In this document: piece by piece, positions 9,086-17,636 of the stretch
Layout of the letters: every line of letters starts with the position of its first letter
How positions within the stretch are numbered: position 1 is the first letter of the stretch
Assembly (NCBI RefSeq): GCF_004795055.1
Contig: NZ_SSBJ01000004.1
Span: 228,256 to 292,255 of the forward strand
Length of the DNA stretch: 64,000 bases
Reading direction: 5' to 3'
From: Streptomyces sp. A1136
GTDB lineage: Bacteria > Actinomycetota > Actinomycetes > Streptomycetales > Streptomycetaceae
The notes under the pieces: model-generated
Seen by the model: only the letters and a program-made list of their open reading frames with translations
Databases searched by the model: none
What the model was told of the DNA's origin: nothing
Translations under genes and position numbers: made by a program

Positions 9086-9802
9086 TCAGGCGTCCGCGTC
9101 GAGGAGGTGTTCGTCGACCTTGTTGAAGGACCAGTTTCCGGCGGTGCGGGTGAAGACCCAGATCAGGTCGAAGCGGTCCGGCCAGGTGGCGGGGGCACCG
9201 CTCCGTGGGGCGAGGGCCTTCACGATGTCGGGGATGCGGGAGTGCTCCCAGCAGATCAGCACGGGGCCGGAGGCGGCTGAGACGGCCGCCGCCAGGTCGG
9301 CTTCCTTGGACTCGGCGTAGCTGAGGTCGACGGTCAGGCCCAGCCGTTTGGCCAGCGGGGTGACGGTCTGTCGCATCCGGTGGCCGCCGGCGTCCGGGCT
9401 TTGGTCGGTGGCGGCGTACACCCTCGTGGGCCGCACCAGGCCGGCGGCCGGCTGGGGGTCGAACAGACGTGGCAGCGCATTGGCCCGTGCCCAGCCCCGG
9501 CCGGTCAGGGAGTGGCTGTCCCGCTTGCCGCTGTCGTCCTTGCCGGCCTCGCCGCCGGTGGGCTTCTCGCCGTGTCGCATGATCATCACGACCAGGTCGC
9601 CGCTACCATCGCCGCTGCCGCCTCCACCGCTCGCCGTGCCCGGGGAGGGGCCCGTGATCCGTGTGGACGCGGACTGCGGGGTGGTGCCGCCTCCGCCATT
9701 CGAGCCGCAGCCGGCCGGCGACAACGACAATGCCCCCAGTGCCGCGATCACACCCCGGCGGCTGAGCGCAGCAGACCATCCCTCGTCGTACCTGTGCACC
9801 AT
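9086..9802 (-). CDS. Secreted histidine phosphatase-superfamily lipoprotein
   Basis: The N terminus has a twin-arginine motif (SRRGVIAAL) followed by a hydrophobic run and a lipobox-like PAGCGS, so export by Tat with lipid anchoring is likely. After a Gly/Ser-rich linker comes VVMIMRHGEKP, the catalytic RHG motif of the phosphoglycerate-mutase-like fold. A second conserved His appears in ICWEHSRIPD. Length is 238 residues. The substrate cannot be told. A GGGGAG sequence precedes the ATG. Confidence 0.8.
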   Translation of the reverse strand: MVHRYDEGWSAALSRRGVIAALGALSLSPAGCGSNGGGGTTPQSASTRITGPSPGTASGGGGSGDGSGDLVVMIMRHGEKPTGGEAGKDDSGKRDSHSLTGRGWARANALPRLFDPQPAAGLVRPTRVYAATDQSPDAGGHRMRQTVTPLAKRLGLTVDLSYAESKEADLAAAVSAASGPVLICWEHSRIPDIVKALAPRSGAPATWPDRFDLIWVFTRTAGNWSFNKVDEHLLDADA

Positions 9803-10067
9803 GCCTCGCGACTCCCCGTTCGGTGCTCACCCCTGTCCCACGTATGCAGGGAGCACACGGAAGCCTAGGTGAGGTCCGTACGCCGATTGTCGTACGGCCC
9901 GCAGGGCGGTGTCGGGTCAGGGGCGGCGGCACCCGGGTGTGCTCCTGGCGCACGGCTTGGAGGGAACCGGGGTCGGGGACCAGCAGGTTCGGGATGGCCG
10001 GCGCGATCGGGGTCTCCTGCGGATGGGGCGACCCGTTCTTGCCCAGGACCGTCTCGGGCGGCCCCTC

Positions 10068-10115
10068 GTCCTCGGCCGCCACGACACAACCGGCTGCGTC
10101 GTGGCGGCCGAGGAC
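10068..10115 (-). terminator. 18-bp perfect hairpin downstream of the repeat-protein gene
   Basis: GTCCTCGGCCGCCACGAC (10068-10085) and its exact complement (10098-10115) enclose the 12-base loop ACAACCGGCTGC. It lies about 90 bases past the stop of the pentapeptide-repeat gene and 265 bases upstream of the histidine phosphatase start. There is no T tract, but strong hairpins of this kind act as terminators in Streptomyces. The remainder of 9803-10204 shows no gene I can support. Confidence 0.6.
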
Positions 10116-10204
10116 ACCATGCGGGCGGGCCGCAGAACCTCGCCGGAGCGGCGCGGTAGTCCCTCAATCGGCGCCCGACCGCGGAACGGCACCCAAGGAC
10201 TCGT

Positions 10205-10474
10205 TCAGTTGCCGATACCGGCGCTGCCGATTCCGCTGTTGCCGATTCCCGCACTACCGATACCGGTGTTGGCGATGCCGGCGTTGCCCAGCCCCCCGTT
10301 CACCTCGCCGGCGTTGCCGACCCCCCAGTTGCCGATACCGGCATTGCCTACGCCGGAGTTACCGATACCCGCATTGCCTACACCGCCGTCGGCGCTTGCC
10401 GCGGCGGCACCGCCGAGGGTCATGAGCGCGGCGGTACCGACAACAGCCGCCATGCGGAGAAGATGAGCACGCAT
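10205..10474 (-). CDS. Secreted Gly/Asn pentapeptide-repeat protein
   Basis: An 89-residue protein. Residues 1-28 (MRAHLLRMAAVVGTAALMTL...AAAASA) are a clear Sec signal peptide. The whole mature part is about twelve copies of a five-residue unit, G-(I/V/L)-(G/A)-(N/S)-X, for example GVGNAGIGNSGVGNA. The unit resembles the NxGxGNxG repeats of mycobacterial PPE-MPTR proteins, but there is no PPE domain. The start is fixed by AGGAGG nine bases before the ATG. The repeats are encoded by near-identical 15-base units. Function is unknown; a cell-surface or matrix role is a guess. Confidence 0.7.
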   Translation of the reverse strand: MRAHLLRMAAVVGTAALMTLGGAAAASADGGVGNAGIGNSGVGNAGIGNWGVGNAGEVNGGLGNAGIANTGIGSAGIGNSGIGSAGIGN

Positions 10475-10752
10475 CACTGCATACCTCCTGTTTTCAGACG
10501 ATCTCTCCATATCTCTAACATGCTGATCACTCAAAGGCCCGACAGAACCAACCGCACGCACCCAAGTGGCTCACGGCAGGCGCCCGTGCGAGTCGGTGAG
10601 CCGGCTGTCGGGCGTCGGCACGTGCGGACCGCCGCCGGACCGGGACCCCCAGCACGGCACCCCCACGGGCAGCCGTGTGCGCAAGTCCCGTCAGGGCTGC
10701 CGTCGAAAAGTTTCAGACCTGCGACGTCGGGCGAATCCCGCGAGAGTCGCGC

Positions 10753-11265
10753 CTACCCCGCCTCGTGGCTTCGCAGGTGGCGACTCATGTCGAGCAGATG
10801 ATGGCGCAGCTCGTGCAGGGTGTGGACGGCGACCCAGCGCAGTGGGCGTTCCGTGTGCTCGGGGTAGGGGTATACCAGTGTGCGGTCCCAATCGGCGGGA
10901 GACAGTCGGTCGAGAACGTCACCGAAGAGCAGCGCCGCGTCTTGGAGCTGGCGCGCGACGTCAGCCGGGTCCTGCCCGGCATAGCCGTCGTGCTCGACCC
11001 GTTCGTCGCGCCCCATGGACTCGGCGACCGGCGTGCTACGGCGCCGGGCGGCCAGTACCCGCTCCCTCTGGACGAGCAGCACGTCGCGCATGTGACAGGC
11101 GTACTCAAGAGGTGACCACACCTGCGGCGAGGAGCGCTGCCGCAGCGCCGACGGCTCGGCTCGCAGCAGGTCCGCGTATTCGCGCGCGTGGCCCTTCGCG
11201 AGCATCGAGACGCCGGGAGCCAGGGCGAGGTCGTATTCGAAACCGCATTCCGCACAAGCCGTCAT
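10753..11265 (-). CDS. DinB-like metal-binding domain protein
   Basis: 170 residues with the four-helix DinB/maleylpyruvate-isomerase-like pattern. One His lies in the first half (SPLEYACHMRDVLLVQRERVL) and a His cluster near the end (HTLHELRHHLLDMSRHLRSH), the usual metal ligands. An extra N-terminal CAECGF pair of cysteines is present. In actinobacteria such proteins include mycothiol-dependent enzymes (known for the family); the reaction here is not identifiable. No strong ribosome site is visible, so it may be translated from a near-leaderless mRNA. Confidence 0.75.
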   Translation of the reverse strand: MTACAECGFEYDLALAPGVSMLAKGHAREYADLLRAEPSALRQRSSPQVWSPLEYACHMRDVLLVQRERVLAARRRSTPVAESMGRDERVEHDGYAGQDPADVARQLQDAALLFGDVLDRLSPADWDRTLVYPYPEHTERPLRWVAVHTLHELRHHLLDMSRHLRSHEAG

Positions 11266-11376
11266 GTACTGACGCTATCAACCGACTTCGCCCCCCATCG
11301 TGTAGTCGAGTCCTTTCCCCGTCGTCTTACCGGTGGATTCCGCTTTCGGCTCCGTTGACGCCCATGGGGGAGTGGG

Positions 11377-12072
11377 CTACCGGTCGGCGCGTGTGGCCAA
11401 CTTGGCGGTGTACTGCCGGGCGATCTCCAGTTGTTCGCGCTCCATCCAGAGGGCGGCCACGAGTACGTCGGGCAGCATCGACCGTTCTGTGGTCACCGCG
11501 CGGAAGAGGCGGGACACGGTCACGTCGTGGTCCGGGCGGTGGACGACGGTGATGTGATCACCCGCGCTGATCTCGCCTGCCTCGATGACGCGGAGCATTG
11601 CCCCGGGGGACCCGGCGCGAGTGAAGCGGCGTACCCAACCCTTCTCGCCGAGCCAGCCGGCGAAGGTGCGGCAGGGGATGCGTCCGCCGGTCACCTCCAC
11701 GACGGCGTCGGGGCCGACCCGCCATCGTTCTCCGATCAGCGCGTGGCGGAGGTCCATTCCGAGCACGGTCAGGTTCTCGCCGAAGGAGCCGCTGCCCAAC
11801 ACCCGGTTCAGCTCCCGCTGCCAGTCGTCCAGCTCTTCCCGGGCGAAGGCGTACACGGCGCGGTCGGCGCCGCCGTGGAAGCGCGGGTCACACACCGCGT
11901 CACCGCTGACTCCGCTTCCCGCGACGCCGGGTGGCCCTGCCGGGTCCACCCGGACCGGCCCGTCCACCGGCTGTTTGTCGATTCCCGTCGCGCCGCCCGG
12001 GGCGTCCGTGTAGGGCACCGCGCGGGCCCGGCCGACGTTGACACTGAGCACGGAGCCGTACGAACCGCTCAC
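11377..12072 (-). CDS. MOSC-domain protein (YiiM-like)
   Basis: 231 residues. The MOSC domain includes FGENLTVLGMDLRHALIGERWRVG and the conserved cysteine in GGRIPCRTFAGWLG. MOSC proteins relate to molybdenum-cofactor sulfurases, and YiiM-type members help reduce N-hydroxylated compounds. The N-terminal part has HGGADRAVYAFAREELDDW, typical of YiiM. The start is a GTG. It is divergent from the arabinofuranosidase region and separate from other genes. Confidence 0.85.
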   Translation of the reverse strand: MSGSYGSVLSVNVGRARAVPYTDAPGGATGIDKQPVDGPVRVDPAGPPGVAGSGVSGDAVCDPRFHGGADRAVYAFAREELDDWQRELNRVLGSGSFGENLTVLGMDLRHALIGERWRVGPDAVVEVTGGRIPCRTFAGWLGEKGWVRRFTRAGSPGAMLRVIEAGEISAGDHITVVHRPDHDVTVSRLFRAVTTERSMLPDVLVAALWMEREQLEIARQYTAKLATRADR

Positions 12073-12480
12073 GCGTCGGACCGGTGCGTGGCTGCGGGCC
12101 CTGCGGCGATGCGCCCCGAGGGGCAGGGTGCGGCGCTGCGCGACGTGATGGAGGCGCGCACGGTACGGGCCGGACCCGGACCGTTCCGCTTGTGACTCGA
12201 CGTTGTTGGTCGCCGGCCGGTCGCGGCCCCCGTCCCGCGAGGCGCTGCCTGCCGGGCGTCGGAGCCTCTCACCGCGCCGGTGCGGGGACCACGGCGCGAG
12301 GCCCCGGCTCGTCCCGTGCGCGTCTACCCGGCAGGACAGTCCCGACTTGCCCGCGCAACCCGGGCAACCGAGCGCCGCTCCCCGGTCCGACTCGGGACCC
12401 GGTGTGATGCGTGGGGATGACGGACGTTTTGGCCTACCTCGTGGGTGCCCTCGCGAGTATTGATTTGCGTGCGCCGGGCC

Positions 12481-12509
12481 TTGACGCCACGTCAGCGGGT
12501 GGTGATAGT
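12481..12509 (+). promoter_or_regulatory. Candidate promoter for the arabinofuranosidase gene
   Basis: TTGACG (12481-12486) and GATAGT (12504-12509) with a 17-base spacer fit a vegetative-type promoter. It lies about 70 bases before the LacI-type operator and 118 bases before the start codon, so a bound repressor would sit downstream as a roadblock. A promoter closer to the operator is also possible. No gene was recognised in the rest of 12073-12626. Confidence 0.35.
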
Positions 12510-12579
12510 GAGTGCCACTTGGCGTGGACGGCCGCGCACCTCCATCGAAATTTCGGTCCGTCCTCGCTCGTAGCGGGAA

Positions 12580-12595
12580 TTGTTAGCGCTAACAA
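12580..12595. promoter_or_regulatory. LacI-type operator 3, perfect palindrome, before the arabinofuranosidase
   Basis: TTGTTAGCGCTAACAA is a perfect 16-base palindrome 31 bases before the start codon. It is nearly identical to the two sites in front of the sugar importer more than 10 kb away, which ties the secreted enzyme and the importer to one LacI-family regulator. Confidence 0.8.
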
Positions 12596-12626
12596 AGCCT
12601 CTCTCCCACCCGTGCAGGAGCTCGCT

Positions 12627-14180
12627 ATGACCTTCCATCAGTTGATAAGCCGTGCCCGGAGCACCCTTCTCGCCGCCGGAGCGACGGTCGCACTCACCGC
12701 CGGGGTCATCACCGGTACGGCTGCCACCTCACAGGCGGCCACACAAGGGCCATGTGACATCTACGCGGCGGGCGGTACCCCTTGTGCGGCGGCGCACAGC
12801 ACTACGCGGTCACTGTACGGTTCGTACCGTGGCGCGCTCTACCAGGTCAAACGCGCCACGGACGGCGCCCTGAAGGACATCGGCGTGCTCAGCCCAGGCG
12901 GCTACGCCAATGCCGCTGCCCAGGACGCCTTCTGCGCGGGCACCAGCTGCGTGATCACCGTCATCTACGACCAGACCGGCAAGGGCAACCACCTCTCCCA
13001 GGCGCCCGCCGGTGGGGCGGCCGGCGGACCGGACAACCTCGCCAACGCGGTCGAGGCCCCGGTCACGGTGGGCGGTCACAAGGCGTACGGCGTCTACATC
13101 GCGCCCGGAACCGGCTATCGCAACAACCACACCAACGGCATCGCGGTCGACGACCAGCCCGAGGGCATGTACGCCGTCCTGGACGGAACGCACTTCAACG
13201 GTGGCTGCTGCTTCGACTACGGCAACGCAGAGACCAGCAGCAACGACACCGGCAACGGCCACATGGAGGCGATCTACTTCGGCAGCATCAAGGTCTGGGG
13301 CTACGGCTCCGGCGCCGGGCCGTGGGTGATGGCGGACCTGGAGAACGGCCTGTTCTCCGGGGTCGACCCCCGGTACAACGCCAACGACCCGAGTGTCAGC
13401 AACCGCTTCCTGACCGCGGTAGTCAAGGGGGCGCCGAACCAGTGGGCGATCCGCGCGGGCAACGCCCAGGCGGGCGGCCTTTCCACGTACTACAGCGGGC
13501 CTCGTCCCAACGCGCCGGGCTACAACCCGATGCACAAGGAGGGTGCGATCATCCTCGGCATCGGCGGTGACAACAGCAAGGGCTCGGCAGGCACCTTCTA
13601 CGAGGGCGTCATGACCTCCGGCTACCCGTCGGACACCACCGAGAACGCCGTCCAGGCCAACATCGCCGCCACCGGATACAGCAGCGCCGCCGGCGAAACC
13701 GGCAGCCTGACCCCGGGTTCACGCGTGTCGCTGCGAGCCACAACCACGTGCTGCAACCGCGACTTCCTCACCCACGCCGACGCGGACGACAAGGTCACCA
13801 TCTCGCCCGTTGGTGCCGCAAGCCCGGCCGCCCTGAAAGCCGATGCGACATGGAACGTCCGCGCCGGCCTGGCGAACAGCTCCTGCCTCACCTTCGAGTC
13901 GCTCGACAAACCCGGCCGGTTCCTCCGGCACTACAACTTCGAACTGCGCCTCGGCGCGGACGACGGGGGAAGTGCGTTCGCCCAGGACGCGACTTTCTGT
14001 CCCACCTCCGGTAACAGCGGGACGGGCTACTCCTTCCAGTCGGTGAACTACCCGACGAAGTACGTGCGCCACTACAACTACTCGGTCTACGTCGCCGGCA
14101 ACGGAGGACCCAACAGCTGGGACAGCAGCATAAGTTGGGGCGCCGATACCAGCTGGCTGGTCGCCCAGCCCTGGAGCTGA
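12627..14180 (+). CDS. abfB: Secreted alpha-L-arabinofuranosidase B (GH54 plus CBM42)
   Basis: Releases terminal alpha-L-arabinofuranose from arabinoxylan or arabinan outside the cell. Residues 1-37 are a signal peptide (Arg-rich start, ALTAGVITGTAATSQAA). The GH54 catalytic domain follows (GPCDIYAAGGTPCAAAHSTTRSLYG at its start, GGCCFDYGNAETS and YNPMHKEGAIILGIGGDNS within). The C-terminal part, from about residue 355, is the beta-trefoil AbfB carbohydrate-binding domain (SLRATTTCCNRDFLTH, FLRHYNFELRL, YVRHYNYSVYV). Length 517 is normal. The ATG follows GCAGGAG. The operator upstream indicates LacI-type repression relieved by the sugar. Confidence 0.92.
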   Translation: MTFHQLISRARSTLLAAGATVALTAGVITGTAATSQAATQGPCDIYAAGGTPCAAAHSTTRSLYGSYRGALYQVKRATDGALKDIGVLSPGGYANAAAQDAFCAGTSCVITVIYDQTGKGNHLSQAPAGGAAGGPDNLANAVEAPVTVGGHKAYGVYIAPGTGYRNNHTNGIAVDDQPEGMYAVLDGTHFNGGCCFDYGNAETSSNDTGNGHMEAIYFGSIKVWGYGSGAGPWVMADLENGLFSGVDPRYNANDPSVSNRFLTAVVKGAPNQWAIRAGNAQAGGLSTYYSGPRPNAPGYNPMHKEGAIILGIGGDNSKGSAGTFYEGVMTSGYPSDTTENAVQANIAATGYSSAAGETGSLTPGSRVSLRATTTCCNRDFLTHADADDKVTISPVGAASPAALKADATWNVRAGLANSSCLTFESLDKPGRFLRHYNFELRLGADDGGSAFAQDATFCPTSGNSGTGYSFQSVNYPTKYVRHYNYSVYVAGNGGPNSWDSSISWGADTSWLVAQPWS

Positions 14181-14200
14181 GCCGCCCCGTTCGGCGTACG

Positions 14201-14228
14201 GGGGCGGGAAGCAGCGGGTTCCCGCCCC
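14201..14228 (+). terminator. Hairpin after the arabinofuranosidase gene
   Basis: GGGGCGGGAA and TTCCCGCCCC form a perfect 10-base stem with an 8-base loop, 20 bases after the stop codon. It is a likely transcription terminator without a T tract. Confidence 0.6.
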
Positions 14229-14296
14229 ACCGCCGCACCCACCATTCGTGCGTCCGGGCCCAGCGGCAGGCCGCGGCATGTGCGTGACGTGACGGA

Positions 14297-15330
14297 GTGC
14301 CAGGACCGGCCCGTGCGGTGATCGCTCTTGTGGCGCTGCTGGAGGGGGCGGTGTCGGCGCTCGAAGTCCGCGGAGCGCTCGAAAGAGAACGTGAGTTCCG
14401 GGCCTCGCCGGTGTGTACCTCCGTGCCGGTGGAGGCGTCGGCATGCGTTTGGGATCAGGAGTTCAGTGTCCGGCGGGCGGAGGTGCACCGGAACGCCAAG
14501 GGGAAGGAGCCGCAGGCGGGGTTGTCGCTGCCGAACGGCAAGCCCTGGACGGTGACCTTCCAGGACGCCGATCCGGTCGTATCGGAAATGGAACCAGGCG
14601 ACGCGGTCGTCGGCGTCATCTGGCGCGGGCGGATCGTCGAGGTGCGGGACGCCGACAGGCGGCGACAGCAGACGACGTTCAGCCCGGTGGGGCGGCCCGC
14701 TGACCGGCTCGGGGGCGTGCTCACCTGCATCTCCTTCGGCTTGACCGCCCTCGTCGGATCACTGTGGGGACTCATCCGCCGCCGCGAGCGCCGGCACGCG
14801 CGCGCCGCGGCGATGGTGCGGTGGCACGGCGTTGCCTTGGGCCTGACGGCCCTCCTGACGCTGTGGGCGCAGGCGAACAACGACTGGCCCATGTGGGCGA
14901 TCCCGGTGATCTGGGGGCCGCTCGCGCTGATCCTCCTGGCCACGTCGGTGGCGTCCGCCGTCGCCGCGCTCCACAGCGGTGTGGCGGTCGACGCCGTGAC
15001 CACCTCGGCGACCGTCGCGCTCGCCCCACAGCCGGTCGGGGCGAGGGCCACGGTCATGGGGGCAGCGGATCCGCCCCGCGTCTCATCCGCACACGGCGGT
15101 TGGCCTGGGAAGAGGTCCAGGACATCAGGCCCGAGCCGCTGAGAGGGTCCGATCTGAGCGCGTTCCTGCCCAATGTGGTCGTGTACGCCTACCTGGCGGG
15201 TGGCAGACGCAAGCTGCTCATGCACCTGAACGACAAGGCGTACGACATCGACCACGAGATCGCCGTCATGCGTGCCGCCGGTGCCGAGCTTCGTGGTACG
15301 GGCTCTGTGCCGGACGCACCGGTCGCTTGA
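14297..15330 (+). pseudogene. Membrane protein with C-terminal PH-like domain, broken by one missing G
   Basis: The first frame (GTG start) gives a membrane protein with an N-terminal hydrophobic segment, an extracytoplasmic region and three or four later membrane segments. At the G run near 15058-15062 it runs into an unrelated tail. Adding one G restores VMGGSGSAPRLIRTRRL and continues through AWEEVQDIRPEPLRGSDLS to a stop at 15330, a PH-domain-like strand pattern expected for such actinobacterial proteins. So either the gene is a recent pseudogene or the base is a sequencing error. Intact length would be about 344 residues. Function unknown. Confidence 0.6.
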
Positions 15331-15708
15331 CCGCCGGTCCGGCCTGCCGGCTCCGCATGCGGTCCCCAAGAGGGCATTGCCAGCGGTCAGCGACGGCGAC
15401 CTCCAGGTCGTCATCCAGAACTGTCCTGCGGCCCTTCCCGGACGGCAACGTCGCCCACCGTCGAGCTCTTCGCCGACGCAGCCACCCCGGAAGACCGCTT
15501 CCGCAGGCGATGGCAGGGCCCAGGCTCTCCTTCTCATGCAGCGGCGAGGTCTGGACGTAGGCTCCTGACCAGCCGCTATCTCGTCGGGTATCGCGGCCGG
15601 AGCACCACGCTGGGAAATCCGGCGCCACCGGCATCACGTCATGCTCGACACCGGAGCCACCCCTCGCCCCGTAGTCGGCGACCTCGATGTGTGAGCCGCT
15701 CTTACCGG
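15331..15708. other. Gap between convergent genes, no gene supported
   Basis: Short open frames here overlap on both strands and none has a ribosome site plus recognisable protein features. No repeat or clear terminator was found. Confidence 0.4.
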
Positions 15709-16908
15709 TCACCAATAGGCGCCGTCGTCCCAGGACAGGAATTCCGCGAACTCGACGGGATCGTCGTCCTCGTCCAGGGTGGCGAAACCATGCGCGACCA
15801 GTGTGCCGCGCTGCCAGTCGAGGAGGGTGTCGATCAGGCCGCCCTCCAGTGGCGGACCCTGGTCCGCATGGCGGGGCCAAACGATCAGCGGCCAAGTGTC
15901 GGGATCCCGGCCCTCGGTGAGCCAGCCGAGGTAGTCGCCGTCGATGGAGTTGGCGAAGGGGAGGAAGCCGCCGGGTTGGGGCCAGGTGGCCAACGGGTGC
16001 CACGCGGCGTGGCCTTCCTTGAGTTGTCGGTAGGCGTCGACGGTGTCCTCGACGTGTGTGAGGAAACGCCGCTCGCCGGTCCGGAGCGGGCTGTGGAAAC
16101 GCAGCCAACCGCTCCAGATGCCGGCGCCGTACGCGTCCATCAGTCGCACGTACTCACCGGGCAGCTGTGTGCCCAGTTCGGTGAAGAGCCGCTCCCAGGA
16201 GCCGCCGCCGAGGTATGGCCGCTCGGGCGGCGGCGACAGCAGCCGCAGCGCGTCCAGTCCGGTGCCGGTCTCCAGAGCGACCCGGCGTTCGGCCTCCGTG
16301 AGCCGGGGCGGGACCGGCGCGGGCGGGGTCCACGGCTCGGCGTCGGGAAGGAAGGCGGTCCGCGCGACGGTGTCCGGCAGCGGGCCCATCAGCGGCCCGG
16401 GTGGGGCAGGGAGCTCCCAGGTGTCCCGGACGGTGTGCCGACGATAGCCGGTGAGCGTCAGGTCGTACCGGTGCCGGCGGAGTAGGCCGCTGCCCGGCAC
16501 CGCCCCCGAGTGACGCACCACCACAGTCCACTCGTCGGGGTCCTCCGAGGCCGAGGTGTCCCAGAACAGCACGTCGCCGCCCCGCGTGCAGCCCCAGGCC
16601 AACAAGCCGCCGGGCTCGGGGTGGATCACGGCCCGCTCGGCCTCGGGCAGCTCCCGCGTCTCGATCCGCGCCTCCCGGTGCGTCTCGCGCAGCCACTCGC
16701 CGTAGTCGAAGCCGTCCCGCTGGAGGCATGGCACGTGGATCCACACGTACTCACCGAAGTCCAGCGGCCCGTAACGGTCGGCGAGTCGTTTGTAGTCGGC
16801 CGGCAGCCGTAGTCCGAGCCAGTCCTCGATCGCCGCCCAGTCGATGGGCACGGGGGAGGGCGGACGCCCTGTCGAGGGTGTAGTGAATGTGCTGATGTCC
16901 GATGTCAA
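15709..16908 (-). CDS. SMI1/KNR4 (SUKH) protein with two SUKH-like domains
   Basis: 399 residues. The N-terminal domain (WAAIEDWLGLRLPADYKRLADRYGPLDFGEYVWIH, with GGLLAWGCTRGGDVLFW later) is a typical SUKH fold. A second, more diverged copy occupies the C-terminal half (WERLFTELGTQLPGEYVRLMDAYGAGIW, LPFANSIDGDYLGWLTEG). SUKH proteins often act as immunity proteins against polymorphic toxins, but no toxin gene is adjacent, so an orphan immunity or general binding role is possible. The start is TTG at 16908, supported by GGAAGGA eight bases upstream; no ATG lies near. Confidence 0.8.
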   Translation of the reverse strand: MTSDISTFTTPSTGRPPSPVPIDWAAIEDWLGLRLPADYKRLADRYGPLDFGEYVWIHVPCLQRDGFDYGEWLRETHREARIETRELPEAERAVIHPEPGGLLAWGCTRGGDVLFWDTSASEDPDEWTVVVRHSGAVPGSGLLRRHRYDLTLTGYRRHTVRDTWELPAPPGPLMGPLPDTVARTAFLPDAEPWTPPAPVPPRLTEAERRVALETGTGLDALRLLSPPPERPYLGGGSWERLFTELGTQLPGEYVRLMDAYGAGIWSGWLRFHSPLRTGERRFLTHVEDTVDAYRQLKEGHAAWHPLATWPQPGGFLPFANSIDGDYLGWLTEGRDPDTWPLIVWPRHADQGPPLEGGLIDTLLDWQRGTLVAHGFATLDEDDDPVEFAEFLSWDDGAYW

Positions 16909-17636
16909 TTGACGTCCTTCCGGCGTGCGCCATGTGCTCGGCGGATTCTTACGTCTCGGTGAGCTGCGCGGAAATCGGGCGCGAGTGGGCGTGCCGCGCG
17001 TGGCCGACGGCGCGTGGATCGCGGCGAGGCGCGGGCGACGTCCGTCACTGTCCGGGCCTGGCCACGGTCAGCGATGGCTGCGCCGGCCCGGTGACGCCCC
17101 CATGGAGGCAGATATCGTACGTAAGGGCCTTGGCGGCGGCGCACCGCTCCAGACGAGTCACCGGCTTCGACGGCACTATCACGCCACGATGTCCGCCGAT
17201 GGGGGAGGGCGCAGGATTGCCCCGCTACCGGTGAGCCGGGGCGGCGTGGCCTGCCTGTGAGGCGCATGGAGGTTCGATTGACGGCGCCTCAGATCGATGT
17301 GAGGAATTGTCACCCCTCCTGTGAAGAACTGCTTGAGGATCGGTGGCCAGGGTGGTGCCCGATGGCGGACGCGAGATCGAAAGGCCACGTCAACCCGGCG
17401 CTGTCGTAGCCGGGTTGACCGTATGGGGCGGCCAGTGCGCACGTCGAGAGGGCGCAGATCCGGGTGATAGCATCCCCGCATCTGTGATCTTGATCCATTT
17501 TGACGCAGATGCTGATCGGCGATCGGTGGCATCCCGCCGGGCAACCGCAGGTGGGGAGTGCCCGATCAGCCGTGTTGCGGGACCTCGTTGGGTGTATCTG
17601 CAGCCGTCCGCATGTCATGCGCCGAGAAAGGTTTCC
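16909..17636. other. Leader region upstream of the conservon operon
   Basis: About 730 bases without a supportable gene, between the divergent SUKH gene and cvnA. An open frame continues upstream of cvnA but lacks conserved protein sequence and is not taken as coding. Promoter elements for both flanking genes should lie here; I see no convincing pair. Confidence 0.4.

Noticed and set aside
9909..10466. Plus-strand frame with Pro-x-Pro repeats (LPIPALPIP...)
   Set aside because: It is the antisense of the 15-base repeats of the secreted pentapeptide protein, which has the signal peptide and ribosome site.
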